Below, piece by piece: positions 44,455-52,763 of a stretch of 64,000 nucleotides of DNA (the stretch's first letter is position 1; each line of letters starts with the position of its first letter). The notes below the pieces were generated by a model. It did not search any database. It saw only the letters and a program-made list of their open reading frames with translations, and was not told the origin of the DNA. Position numbers and translations under genes: made by a program. This DNA comes from Candidatus Avimonas faecium (GTDB lineage Bacteria > Bacillota > Clostridia > Oscillospirales > Acutalibacteraceae), in assembly GCA_904419005.1 (NCBI GenBank), contig CAJFQI010000005.1, forward strand, positions 1-64,000. The letters run 5' to 3'.

Positions 44455-46647
44455 ATGATTAGCTTTGACGGACAGGTCTGGCGGCTGCAGAACGACAGCT
44501 TCACCTACAGCATCGCCCTGTTTGGCCGGCAGGTGGCGCATCTGGGGATGCTGCCGGCCGGCTCGGATATTTCGCTGACCCCGGAAGCCGTCCGGCGGCG
44601 CTGGGCGCTCCTGCCCTCGGAGGTATACCTGAACGTCAACGACGAGGGGCTGGAATACTGCCACAACGCGCGGTATCTCCGGCCCCGTGCCAGTGAGCGG
44701 GCCGTATACAAAGAGTATTATGTGCAGACCCATTGGGATTACGCCGAACTGGTCATCCTGCTGCTTGACGAGTTTTCCGGCGCGCAGATCGAACTGCATT
44801 ACCGCCTGTATAACCGCTCCCCTGGGCTTTCCCGCTTTACGGTGGTGCGCAACGTGGGGGAGGGACCGCTGAAGCTCAACCATGTTTCCAGCTTCACGAT
44901 GCACAACTTCCCCTATCAGCCCAAAAACGAGGGCGTGGACGAGCTGTACCTGCACAGCTTCCCCTCCCAGTGGGATTATGAGGCCGAGCACCGCCGGGAT
45001 TCCTTTGCACAGCTGGGGCTGTATCCCTCCTGCTGCCGCAAGGCGTTTCATGTGGAAAGCAACTCGGCCTGGTCCTCGGGCGAATATATCCCCACCTTTG
45101 CGGTGGAGGATCCCGCCGCCGGGCTCACCTGGGCGGTCGAGATCGAGCACAGCTTTGCCTGGCGCTTTGAGCTGAGCGCCGGTGGGCTGGAGGGCGAGCA
45201 TTATTACTATATGCAGGGGGGCTGCGGCGACACCCGCCATGCGGGCTGGTCGGTCACCCTCCCGCCGCGGGGGAGCTTTGAGACGCCGGCGGCCACCCTG
45301 GCGGTGGCGCCGGGCGGGCTGGACGAGGCGCTCAACGCCCTGCATACCCATCAGTTTGAGGTATTCCTGCGGCAGAACGACCTGGCAAGGTCCCTGCCGG
45401 TGGTGTACAACGAATACATCTCCTCCGGCGGCAGCGCGGACGAGGCCTCCGTGCGGGAGCAGATCCCCTATGCCCAGAACATGGGGGCGGAATACTTCGT
45501 GATTGATTCCGGCTGGTACGCCGCCAAAGGGACGGGGGACGCCCGCTCGGAGTGGTGGCTCACCGTCGGCGACTGGGAGGCCCCCTGCGAGCGCTGGCCC
45601 CACGGCCTGGCCGAAACCGCGCGGGCGATCCGCCGCAGCGGGATGATCCCCGGCATCTGGCTGGAGCCGGAGTGCCTGGGCAGCCTGTCCAAGGCGTTTG
45701 ATGACCCGGGGCTGCCCCGGATGACGGCGGGCGGCAAGCCGGTCGAGGACGACAACCGCCGCTTCCTCAACCTAGCGGACCCCCGCGCCAGGGAATACCT
45801 CGACGGCGTGGTGGACCGGCTGGTGGAGATGGGCTTCGGCTATTTCAAGTTCGATTTCAACAGCGACTTTTTTCCCGGCTGCGACAACGCCGAGGGCAGC
45901 CCGGTCCACGGAGGGCTGCTCCACGTCCGCGCCTACGCGGCGTGGCTGCGCGGCCTGCGCCGCCGCTACCCGGATATCCTGGTGGAAAGCTGTGCCAGCG
46001 GCGGGATGCGGATGGATTACGGCCTTTTGTCCTGCGCCGACCTGGTTTCCATCTCTGACCAGGGGGATATCGGCTGCCTGGCCAACCTGTTTTTCAGCGT
46101 CAGCCGGGTGGTGCATCCCCTTCAAATGGGGAACTGGAGCCTGCTGTATCCGCAGCAGAACGAGGAGCAGCTGGGGCTTTCGCTGATCAATTCTATGCTG
46201 GGACGGATGACGCTGGGGGGCGAGGTGACCCGGCTCAAGCCCGGGCAGATGGAGCGGATCCAGCGGGCGACCGCGCTGTATAAAGGCTACCGCAGCCAGC
46301 TCGCCCAGAACCCGCGCGTCTACCACCTGACCCCCGACCTGGCCCAGTACGTCAATAACGGCATCCTCGCGCTTGAGGTCAGCTGCCGCGGCGGGGAGCA
46401 TGTGCTGCTGGCCGTGTGGCGGCTGAATACCGCCGAGACGGGCGTCTGCCTGAAGCTGCGGGAGATTGACCGGGATGCCGCCTACCGCGTGTGCGAGTTC
46501 CCCAGCGGGTCGGAGTGGACCGTCCCCGGCAGCGAGCTTGAGGATGGGCTGGCGCTGACCCTGCCCTGTGAAAACAGCGGCCGCCTGCTCTGGCTGCAAA
46601 AGCAGGAGAAGCAGGCGGGGCCGAAACGGCAGGGGCAGGAGGGATAG
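44455..46647 (+). CDS. GH36 alpha-galactosidase-like enzyme
   Basis: 730 residues. An N-terminal beta-supersandwich (about 1-300) precedes a GH36 barrel. The nucleophile Asp lies in GYFKFDFNSDF (near 467) and the acid/base Asp in SISDQGD (near 535). ESCASGGMRMDYGLL and FVIDSGWY are family features. FKFDFN departs from the common KWDMNR, so specificity may differ from classical alpha-galactosidases. There is no signal peptide. GAGGGGAGAAG precedes the ATG. It likely frees the hexose handled by the als genes. Confidence 0.88.
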   Translation: MISFDGQVWRLQNDSFTYSIALFGRQVAHLGMLPAGSDISLTPEAVRRRWALLPSEVYLNVNDEGLEYCHNARYLRPRASERAVYKEYYVQTHWDYAELVILLLDEFSGAQIELHYRLYNRSPGLSRFTVVRNVGEGPLKLNHVSSFTMHNFPYQPKNEGVDELYLHSFPSQWDYEAEHRRDSFAQLGLYPSCCRKAFHVESNSAWSSGEYIPTFAVEDPAAGLTWAVEIEHSFAWRFELSAGGLEGEHYYYMQGGCGDTRHAGWSVTLPPRGSFETPAATLAVAPGGLDEALNALHTHQFEVFLRQNDLARSLPVVYNEYISSGGSADEASVREQIPYAQNMGAEYFVIDSGWYAAKGTGDARSEWWLTVGDWEAPCERWPHGLAETARAIRRSGMIPGIWLEPECLGSLSKAFDDPGLPRMTAGGKPVEDDNRRFLNLADPRAREYLDGVVDRLVEMGFGYFKFDFNSDFFPGCDNAEGSPVHGGLLHVRAYAAWLRGLRRRYPDILVESCASGGMRMDYGLLSCADLVSISDQGDIGCLANLFFSVSRVVHPLQMGNWSLLYPQQNEEQLGLSLINSMLGRMTLGGEVTRLKPGQMERIQRATALYKGYRSQLAQNPRVYHLTPDLAQYVNNGILALEVSCRGGEHVLLAVWRLNTAETGVCLKLREIDRDAAYRVCEFPSGSEWTVPGSELEDGLALTLPCENSGRLLWLQKQEKQAGPKRQGQEG

Positions 46648-46902
46648 CCGCCGGCCCCGCTTGTGGGGAGGGCGGCCCCTTGCCTGCGGGTCGGTTTTCC
46701 GCCCGTTTCCGTGTGTGCCCGCAGGGCTTCGGCGGCTTTTGACGCCGGTTCCCTACGGCGGCGGGCCCGCAGGGCCTGTGCGCGGGCTTTTCCCTGGTTC
46801 CGTGATCTCGCAGGGGCAAATCCCTGCCGGATATATTGCATACCGCGCGGGCGGCCGGCGTGCCGGCGGCTTTGGCAGCGGTAAAGAAAGGATGCGTTGG
46901 TT

Positions 46903-47448
46903 ATGCTGTCAAAAGAAAAAGTGGAGCAGGCGCGTGCGCGTGCCCGGGAATATTTCGAGCGCGCCCACATTGTCCTCACCGACGAGGAAAAGGCGAATAT
47001 TGAGATCGCCGACATGGGATTGGGCGATCTTGATGCGATGGGGCTGCAGCTGGTCACCTACGTCAGCACGGACCGCTGCTCCGCCAAGGAGCTGGTGCTC
47101 TTCCCGCACCAGACCTGCCCGGAACACCGGCATCCGCCTCTCGGCCCGGACAATCCCGGCAAGGAGGAGACCTTCCGCTGCCGCTACGGCGAAGTGTACG
47201 TCTATGTCGACGGGGAGCCGACCGAGAACATCGTCGCCAAGATCCCGGCAGGCAAGGAAGCCTATTTTACCGCCCGGCATGAAATCATCCTGCACCCCGG
47301 CGAGCAGTTCACCCTGCACCCCAATACCCGGCACTGGTTCCAGGCCGGCCCGGAGGGCTGCATCGTCTCCGAGTTTTCCACCAAAAATGTGGATGAGGAG
47401 GATATCTTCACCGATCCCGCCATCATCCGCATGCCGCAGGAGGGCTGA
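46903..47448 (+). CDS. D-lyxose (D-mannose) isomerase, cupin type
   Basis: 181 residues from the ATG at 46903 (AAAGGAT 10 bp upstream; a TTG at 46897 is too close). It matches Bacillus subtilis YdaE, a D-lyxose isomerase, over LVTYVSTDRCSAKELVLFPHQ (in shorter stretches: TYVSTDRC, KELVLFP), TCPEHRHPP, KEETFRCRYGEVYVYV and HPNTRHWFQAG. The metal site is the H-x-H and Glu of the cupin. It interconverts D-lyxose and D-xylulose and also D-mannose and D-fructose. With a GH38 mannosidase in the island, mannose is a plausible in vivo substrate. Confidence 0.88.
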   Translation: MLSKEKVEQARARAREYFERAHIVLTDEEKANIEIADMGLGDLDAMGLQLVTYVSTDRCSAKELVLFPHQTCPEHRHPPLGPDNPGKEETFRCRYGEVYVYVDGEPTENIVAKIPAGKEAYFTARHEIILHPGEQFTLHPNTRHWFQAGPEGCIVSEFSTKNVDEEDIFTDPAIIRMPQEG

Positions 47449-47617
47449 GGCCGCCCTGGCGCCTCCCCAGGCCCTCCCGGGCGGAGATGCGCCTTCGGTG
47501 CCGATCGGCATGGTGCGGCGGGGTACGACGCACCGTGTGGCTTTGTGTCTTCCTTCTTCGCTATCTTCTTTTCCCGCGCCGCGGCAACGCGGAACCCACC
47601 GCGGGTGATTGCCTTAT

Positions 47618-47653
47618 AAAAACGCGCCGGTATTTGCTCGCCGGCGCGTTTTT
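47618..47653. terminator. Bidirectional intrinsic terminator after the als operon
   Basis: AAAAACGCGCCGG (47618-47630) pairs perfectly with CCGGCGCGTTTTT (47641-47653). Confidence 0.85.
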
Positions 47654-47854
47654 ATTTATGCCGTGGGGAACCCGGCGCCAGGCCGCGCAGGCTCCGGCCG
47701 CGGATAGGCGTCCCCCAGGAACCGGCTTGGCATCGGGCTTGGCCCCGCAGGCCGTCTTTGCGTAAGAGCCTAAAGCCGCCGGGGGCGGGACGGCCGGCTG
47801 CGCTTTCTGCCGGCAGTTTTCCGGCGGGGCGGGTATCTCCTGCTCAAACGCGAT

Positions 47855-47887
47855 AAACCGGAGGCCGCGCAGGACAGCCTCCGGTTT
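47855..47887 (-). terminator. Candidate terminator of the DUF1836 gene
   Basis: AAACCGGAGGC pairs perfectly with GCCTCCGGTTT across an 11-nt loop, 70 bp beyond the minus-strand stop. The T-run is short. The remainder of the gap 47449-47956 shows nothing else recognisable. Confidence 0.5.
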
Positions 47888-47956
47888 GCTGCAAGAGCCT
47901 TATCCGGCCTTATGGCGGCCGCTTTCTATGCAAAGAGCCGAGGCATCGGGACCGCC

Positions 47957-48574
47957 TTAACGGTCGGCCTTGCCGTCTTTCTCTTTCTCCTTCTCTTTTT
48001 CCTTCTCCTTTTCCCGGTCCTTTTCCTTTTTGTCCGGGTCGGTCAGGCTGTACAGGATCCGCGCCGCCGCCGCCCGCCGTGCGTTGGCCTCGAGCGCCAG
48101 CCGCATCGCCAGCCAGTACCGGGAGTCCGCATCGGCGTCCGCCGCGCCCTCCAGCCGCGCGGCCGTTTCCTTGAGCGCCTGGTCCTGCACCTCGACAAAT
48201 TCCGGGTATTGGCTGGAAACGCTGCTCCCCTCGGTGAGCCCATGGATCAGCGCGTTGATTTCCGGCAGGGAAAGCACGTTTTTCAGGGTGCAGACCATCA
48301 GCAGCATCGCGATGTGGTCGCGGCTGTATTTCTTCTTTTCGGGGCGGGGGAGGACACCATCCTTGACATAATTGTTGATCATGCTCGGGGTCAGCAGCCG
48401 CTCCCCTTCGGCAGCGAAGGGCTCCAGCTGCCGGTTCATAAAGGTGATGACCTGGTCCATGTACAGCTCCAGCTCCGGCAGGCGCTCCCACGGCGCGAAT
48501 TCATACTGCTTCATGGCTTCCACCCAATTTTTTAAGTTTTCTAGCCTTTCCGGCGCGTCCGGGCTTTGTGCCAT
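47957..48574 (-). CDS. DUF1836-family protein, putative HTH regulator
   Basis: 205 residues from the ATG at 48574; codons up to 48700 overlap the divergent promoter region and are not used. The N-terminal part contains a DUF1836/MerR-like pattern: LTPSMINNYVKDGVLPRPEKKKYSRDH (in shorter form: TPSMINNYVKDG and KKYSRDHIAMLL). These proteins are putative DNA-binding regulators. The tail is a low-complexity run of Lys/Glu repeats. It is divergent from the SGNH hydrolase gene across a compact promoter pair, so it may control that gene and itself. Confidence 0.8.
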   Translation of the reverse strand: MAQSPDAPERLENLKNWVEAMKQYEFAPWERLPELELYMDQVITFMNRQLEPFAAEGERLLTPSMINNYVKDGVLPRPEKKKYSRDHIAMLLMVCTLKNVLSLPEINALIHGLTEGSSVSSQYPEFVEVQDQALKETAARLEGAADADADSRYWLAMRLALEANARRAAAARILYSLTDPDKKEKDREKEKEKEKEKEKDGKADR

Positions 48575-48649
48575 CGGGAGGGACCCCTTTCCTGCTTCAA
48601 GCTTTTTTACATTCCGGCAATAAATTCTAGGATATTGGTTAACATAGAT

Positions 48650-48678
48650 AGTATACCATACTAGCAAATCGTATGCAA
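48650..48678 (-). promoter_or_regulatory. Promoter of the DUF1836 gene
   Basis: On the minus strand TTGCAT (48678-48673) and TATACT (48655-48650) are 17 bp apart. Confidence 0.7.
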
Positions 48679-48693
48679 GCCTGCGGAGTCCTG

Positions 48694-48722
48694 TTGACAA
48701 AATAATTAAAAACCGATATACT
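48694..48722 (+). promoter_or_regulatory. Promoter of the SGNH hydrolase gene
   Basis: TTGACA (48694-48699) and TATACT (48717-48722) are 17 bp apart, a near-consensus strong promoter. The palindrome ATACTAGTAT (48718-48727) overlaps the -10 box and resembles ATACCATACTAG beside the opposite promoter, suggesting a shared operator. Confidence 0.75.
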
Positions 48723-48757
48723 AGTATTATAAACTATATTATAAGGAGGGCTGGACG

Positions 48758-49480
48758 ATGAATCAAGCGAAAACCGTGGCCATTTGGGGAGACAGCGTGA
48801 TGCGCGGCGTGGTCTATAACGAAGAAAAAGATCGTTACACCCTCTTGGAGGAAAACAGCGCCGACCGGGCCTCCCGCCGCCTTGGGCTGGCGCTGAATAA
48901 CCGCGCCCGCATGGGCTGCACCGTGTCCAAGGGCCTGGCGATCCTAAAGCGGGATTTGAAGGCAGGGGTGCGGGGGGATGCGGCGCTGATTGAATTCGGC
49001 GGCAACGACTGCGACTACCGCTGGGAGCAGATTGCCGCCGACCCGGGCCGGGATCATCAGCCGAAAACCCCGCTGGCCCTTTTTACCGCCCAGCTGCGGG
49101 AGATGGTACAGCTGGTGCGGGAAAAGGGGATGGCGCCGGTGATGATGACCCTGCCTCCCATTGACGCGCAGCGCTATTTCCGCTTTTTTACCCGCGGCGG
49201 ACTGAACCAAGAGCGCATCCTGTCCTGGCTGGGCGACATCCAGCATATTTACCGCTGGCATGAGCGGTACAACGCCGCGGTGGTGCAGGTGGCCGAGGAG
49301 TGCGGATGCCCCCTGGCCGGGGTGCGGGAGGCTTTCCTGTGCGAGCATCGGGTGGGCGACCTGCTCTGTGCGGACGGCATCCATCCCAACCGCCGGGGGC
49401 ACGCGCTGATTGAGACGGTGCTGGAAAAATTCGGGCTGAGCATTGAGCGCCGGGCGGGGCTGGCCGTCCCCGCGGTTTGA
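48758..49480 (+). CDS. SGNH/GDSL-family hydrolase
   Basis: 240 residues. The block I motif is WGDSVMRG with catalytic Ser13, the oxyanion motif is FGGNDCDY (near 78), and the Asp/His motif is DGIHPNRRGHAL (near 206). These are the hallmarks of SGNH esterases. There is no signal peptide. AAGGAGGG precedes the ATG. It may deacetylate or de-esterify imported glycans, but its own strong promoter suggests control by the divergent DUF1836 gene. Confidence 0.88.
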   Translation: MNQAKTVAIWGDSVMRGVVYNEEKDRYTLLEENSADRASRRLGLALNNRARMGCTVSKGLAILKRDLKAGVRGDAALIEFGGNDCDYRWEQIAADPGRDHQPKTPLALFTAQLREMVQLVREKGMAPVMMTLPPIDAQRYFRFFTRGGLNQERILSWLGDIQHIYRWHERYNAAVVQVAEECGCPLAGVREAFLCEHRVGDLLCADGIHPNRRGHALIETVLEKFGLSIERRAGLAVPAV

Positions 49481-49526
49481 GCCGCCGGGAAGCCGTTTCG
49501 CCCTGCGGGGCCCCGGGGAATACACC

Positions 49527-49571
49527 AAGAGCCCCCTCCTACGGGCCGCATGGCGGCGGGAGGGGGCTCTT
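49527..49571. terminator. Hairpin between convergent genes
   Basis: AAGAGCCCCCTCC pairs perfectly with GGAGGGGGCTCTT across a 19-nt loop between the converging SGNH and GH39-like genes. T-runs are very short on both sides. Confidence 0.55.
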
Positions 49572-49596
49572 GCACGGCAGCCAGGGGAGAAGGCGG

Positions 49597-51402
49597 TCAG
49601 CCCTGCACGGAAACGGCCGCCAGCGGGCTGTCCGTAGGATGGGCGACGCACCAGGCGTTCAGCGGCTCGTCCCCGTCCCCCTTCGTGACGCTCCACACGA
49701 CGGAGGCTTCCTCCCCGGGGGCCAGCCCCTCCACCGGGAGGATGGTTTCCTCCGCCGTCCAGGAGCAGGCGGCGTCCACAAACAGCTCGGCCTCAAAGGC
49801 GGGAGCCTCCGCCCCGCCGATGTTGCGGATTGTGGCGCGGATTTCAATGGTTCCGTCCCCGGTTTGGGTCAGCACGGGCTCGTCGATGGTAAGCCGGGCG
49901 GGGAGATCGCCCGGGAACAGTTCCAAAAGCTGGATGCCGTCCGGCTCGAGGGTGAGCTCCAGCGTGGTCGCGCTGGCGGCGGGTACCAAGGCCAGCAGGC
50001 TCTTTTCGCCAGTGGGGGAGTAGGATACCGCCTGCGTAAACGCGCCGGGGACGGTGACGGAGAGGGGCTGGGATTCGCTTCCCCGGTTCCACGCCGCCAG
50101 GATGACGCGGCCGTTTTCCTGCTCAAAGGCGTGGACGTAGGCGGACGGCTTCCTGGCGGCGAACGCCAGCTCGTCGTCAATGGGGCGGTGGGGGCTCGAA
50201 AACAGCCCGTTGCCCATGGTGACCGCAAACCAAAGGGGCTTGGGGAAATAATTGTGATCCAGGCATCCGAGGAAATAGTTGTTCACATCCCCGATCGCCG
50301 CGCTGTCCAGCCGGAGGTTCTTGATTTCGTACCAGCTGATCCCGCACGCCTCGTCGGTGGCGGCGATGGTGGCGTAGGTCCGCAGGAAGGTCACGGCCTG
50401 GAAGGGCTGGGTCTTTTCATAGGGCTGCTCCTGCCAGACCTGGCCGGAAACCTGCCCGCTTTCCTGCACATAGTCGCTGTAGCCGATCTCGCCCACCCAC
50501 AGCTCCTGCTTAGCGCCGTTGGTTTTGATCAGGCCCGCCAGGTCGCTGATCATCTCCCCGTAATCCTCTGTGGAGGAGGGGTTCCATGTCTCGTTGTAGC
50601 CGTGGACGTCAATAATATCAAAATAGTCGGCCACCCCGGCGGTGTAGATGCTCTGCACATGGGCGCGGCCTGTATCGGTCAGCCCGGAAAAAATGGTTTT
50701 GGCGCCGGGATCGGCGTCCTTCACGGCCCTGGCGCCGGTTTCCGCCAGCTCCAGCAGGTCCTTCCAGGTCCCGCCCCAGAACTCCTGGTTGTCCCCCTCG
50801 TTCCAGATCTCCCACTGATGGATGCGGCCTTTGTACCGGTCTGCCAGGGCATAGACAAAATCGTACCAGTCCTGCAGGTCCTGTACCGGATCGAGCCAGT
50901 CGCCGCCGGTGGCCCAGGTGGCGGAGTAGCAGATATAGGGGTACAATTCGATGCCGTATTCCTCCGCCAGGGAGACGATGGTGTCCAGGAAATTCCAGTT
51001 GTATACCCCCTTGCGGGGCTCATAGTCCCCCCAGGCGACGCTGATGCGCACCCGCCGGATGCCGTAGCGGGACAAAAGGGAAAAATCCTGTTCCACCGTT
51101 TGGGCCGAGGTGCCCGCGGGATAGTCCTCGCACAGGCCGAAGGTGGGGAGGAAATACTCCCCGCCGTAATGGGTTTTGTTAAGCGACTGGCCGAGGATGA
51201 CCTTCCACTCCTCCGGGGTCATCTCATCCTCGCCCCCGCTTTCCTCCTGCCCGGAGGCGCCGGTGGACGAGCCGGCGCTTGCAGGCGTCTCGCCCTGCGG
51301 GCTGCATCCGGCCAGGACGGCCGCCAGCAAAAGCAGGGCGAGAGCCCGGATAAGGATGGGAAGGCGGGGCTTTTTTCGGCAAGAGGCATAGGGCTTGACC
51401 AT
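49597..51402 (-). CDS. GH39-like (clan GH-A) glycoside hydrolase lipoprotein
   Basis: 601 residues. The lipobox LAGC (Cys33) and a Ser/Gly-rich linker (34-60) put it on the cell surface. The clan GH-A barrel (about 70-430) has acid/base Glu202 in IWNEGD and nucleophile Glu305 in WVGEIGYSD. A C-terminal beta-domain follows, resembling CARDB (LTIDEPVLTQTGDGTIEIRA, about 505-600). GH39 members are beta-xylosidases or iduronidases; related families are possible. AAGGAGG lies 8 bp before the ATG. A promoter and a LacI-type operator precede it. Confidence 0.8.
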   Translation of the reverse strand: MVKPYASCRKKPRLPILIRALALLLLAAVLAGCSPQGETPASAGSSTGASGQEESGGEDEMTPEEWKVILGQSLNKTHYGGEYFLPTFGLCEDYPAGTSAQTVEQDFSLLSRYGIRRVRISVAWGDYEPRKGVYNWNFLDTIVSLAEEYGIELYPYICYSATWATGGDWLDPVQDLQDWYDFVYALADRYKGRIHQWEIWNEGDNQEFWGGTWKDLLELAETGARAVKDADPGAKTIFSGLTDTGRAHVQSIYTAGVADYFDIIDVHGYNETWNPSSTEDYGEMISDLAGLIKTNGAKQELWVGEIGYSDYVQESGQVSGQVWQEQPYEKTQPFQAVTFLRTYATIAATDEACGISWYEIKNLRLDSAAIGDVNNYFLGCLDHNYFPKPLWFAVTMGNGLFSSPHRPIDDELAFAARKPSAYVHAFEQENGRVILAAWNRGSESQPLSVTVPGAFTQAVSYSPTGEKSLLALVPAASATTLELTLEPDGIQLLELFPGDLPARLTIDEPVLTQTGDGTIEIRATIRNIGGAEAPAFEAELFVDAACSWTAEETILPVEGLAPGEEASVVWSVTKGDGDEPLNAWCVAHPTDSPLAAVSVQG

Positions 51403-51427
51403 GGCGGGGTCCTCCTTTTTCCGCTGT

Positions 51428-51439
51428 GTAAACGATTCC
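51428..51439. promoter_or_regulatory. LacI-type operator of the GH39-like gene
   Basis: GTAAACGATTCC differs from the lacI operator only at the penultimate base. It lies between promoter and ribosome binding site of the minus-strand gene. Confidence 0.6.
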
Positions 51440-51473
51440 GCAAAGGGCGGTCTTAGGGGCAGCTCCGTCCCCT

Positions 51474-51502
51474 AGCATACAGCTTTTTCCTTATATTGTC
51501 AA
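51474..51502 (-). promoter_or_regulatory. Promoter of the GH39-like gene
   Basis: On the minus strand TTGACA (51502-51497) and TATGCT (51479-51474) are 17 bp apart. Confidence 0.7.
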
Positions 51503-51554
51503 ACGTTATTTTTAATATTTTATTCAATTTGCAAATAGAATCCCGGGCGGTTTC

Positions 51555-51584
51555 TTGACGGCGGCCAGAGGCTTGTGGTAGAAT
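51555..51584 (+). promoter_or_regulatory. Promoter of the GNAT gene
   Basis: TTGACG (51555-51560) and TAGAAT (51579-51584) are 18 bp apart. Confidence 0.6.
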
Positions 51585-51635
51585 TGCCCTATCCGGCATC
51601 CGGCCGGGATAAGCTTTCTAAGGAGGGTTTCATTG

Positions 51636-52244
51636 ATGGACGGGATCACGATCCGCCGGCTTACGCCCGAGCTGTCCGGCGATTACTTCGATTTTTTTGA
51701 AAACCGCGCTTTTACCGACGGTTCCCCTTACCGGTGCTACTGCCAGGTATACCAGCTTACCAAGGAGCAGTCCGACGAGGCGTTGGCCGGCGTCGAAGGC
51801 GCCGACATCGGCCGTGTGTGCCGAAAAATTGCCGAGGAGCAGATCCAAGCCGGGCTTCTGCGGGGCTACCTGGCGTATGACCGGGGGGTGTCCATCGGCT
51901 GGTGCAACGCCAACGACAAGGCCTGTTACCCGGAGGAATCGTGCGTCGGCACCCATTTCCACGCCCCGGCTGAGAAGCGGGAGGTCGCGGTGGTGTGCTT
52001 TGAAATCGCCCCGGAATACCGCGGCCGGGGGATCGCCACCGCCCTTTTGCAGCGGGTGCTGGACGATGCGGCCGCCGAAGGATACCGGGCGGTGGAAGGC
52101 TTTCCCGTCCTGAGGGAGGAGCGGTACGAGTGGGACAGCCCCGGCCCCATCCGGCTTTACGAGAAGCTCGGGTTTTCCAAGGTGGCGGAGCGGGACGGCC
52201 TGGCGGTCATGCGCTGGGAGTGCGGCCGTCCCTCTGGGGCATAA
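51636..52244 (+). CDS. GNAT-family N-acetyltransferase
   Basis: 202 residues from the ATG at 51636 (GGAGGG 8 bp upstream; a TTG just before it is an alternative). The acetyl-CoA site reads FEIAPEYRGRGIATALLQRVL (in parts: EIAPEYRGRGIA, TALLQRVL), and the C-terminal IRLYEKLGFSKV is conserved. A Cys-rich segment (YRCYCQVYQ, GWCNANDKACYPEESC) is unusual and typical of a subgroup with unknown substrates. It marks the border between island and aromatic operon. Confidence 0.88.
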   Translation: MDGITIRRLTPELSGDYFDFFENRAFTDGSPYRCYCQVYQLTKEQSDEALAGVEGADIGRVCRKIAEEQIQAGLLRGYLAYDRGVSIGWCNANDKACYPEESCVGTHFHAPAEKREVAVVCFEIAPEYRGRGIATALLQRVLDDAAAEGYRAVEGFPVLREERYEWDSPGPIRLYEKLGFSKVAERDGLAVMRWECGRPSGA

Positions 52245-52381
52245 ATCCCTTGCCTCCCGGCAGAAGCCAAGGGGCCGCGTTTGCCGGGAAGGGCATAGGC
52301 TCCCTTCCGCCCGGCTGCCTGCCGGCGCTGCCTCCCGTCGCATTTTCCAAAAATCCGCGGGGGCAGGGCCGGTATTTTTCC

Positions 52382-52411
52382 TTGACAAGCCCGCCGGCGA
52401 TGGAGTATGAT
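52382..52411 (+). promoter_or_regulatory. Promoter of the aromatic amino-acid operon
   Basis: TTGACA (52382-52387) and TATGAT (52406-52411) are 18 bp apart, about 58 bp upstream of a leader ORF. Confidence 0.7.
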
Positions 52412-52468
52412 AAAGCCAGCGAATCCACAGAGATGGATCCGTGAAGGATCCGGCGAGGAGTTTCTCTC

Positions 52469-52588
52469 ATGGCTACGTTGTCGCGTAAAACGCAGCAAAA
52501 TCGATTTACGGGCGTGTTTAGCTTCGGTCATTATTTTGGCTGGGGCTATTTTTGCTGCGCGGATCGTGCTGTGAGACAACCGGCGTAG
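52469..52588 (+). CDS. Aromatic-rich leader peptide (transcription attenuator)
   Basis: 39 codons, ATG preceded by GAGGAG 9 bp upstream. The peptide contains FSFGHYFGWGYFCC (residues 17-30), with Phe, Tyr and Trp at seven of these fourteen positions; Phe13 lies just before. This density is what stalling-type leader peptides of aromatic operons show. A small stem (CCGGCG/CGCCGG, 52580-52595) overlaps the stop codon, and a strong terminator follows at 52621. Stalling at Phe/Tyr/Trp codons would favour an antiterminator and raise expression of the downstream operon. Confidence 0.75.
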   Translation: MATLSRKTQQNRFTGVFSFGHYFGWGYFCCADRAVRQPA

Positions 52589-52620
52589 CCGCCGGGAAAC
52601 TGCCGTTGACCAAGGAACAC

Positions 52621-52657
52621 AAGGCGGGGCTCATTGCACGATGAGCTCCGCCTTTTT
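52621..52657 (+). terminator. Attenuator terminator before the DAHP synthase gene
   Basis: AAGGCGGGGCTCAT pairs with ATGAGCTCCGCCTT (one G-U) across a 6-nt loop, followed by TTT. It lies between leader ORF and first structural gene. Confidence 0.85.
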
Positions 52658-52763
52658 GCATGTGTTTCGTCGTCGGAGGCGGCGCCCCCGTTATCGCCGT
52701 GCGCTGCCGCGCACGTCCCGTCAAAATCCCCGCATTGTCGGAAAGTCGGAAAGGATGAATGTT

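Noticed and set aside
47970..48020. Short tandem repeat that might be a CRISPR or VNTR
   Set aside because: It encodes the Lys/Glu repeat tail of the DUF1836 protein; there are no spacers.
52382..52657. T-box leader before the aromatic operon
   Set aside because: No T-box sequence or specifier-stem pattern is visible; the short aromatic-rich ORF plus terminator fits peptide attenuation better.
52641..52763. In-frame upstream extension of the DAHP synthase
   Set aside because: It runs through the attenuator terminator and encodes an Arg-rich stretch not seen in the family.
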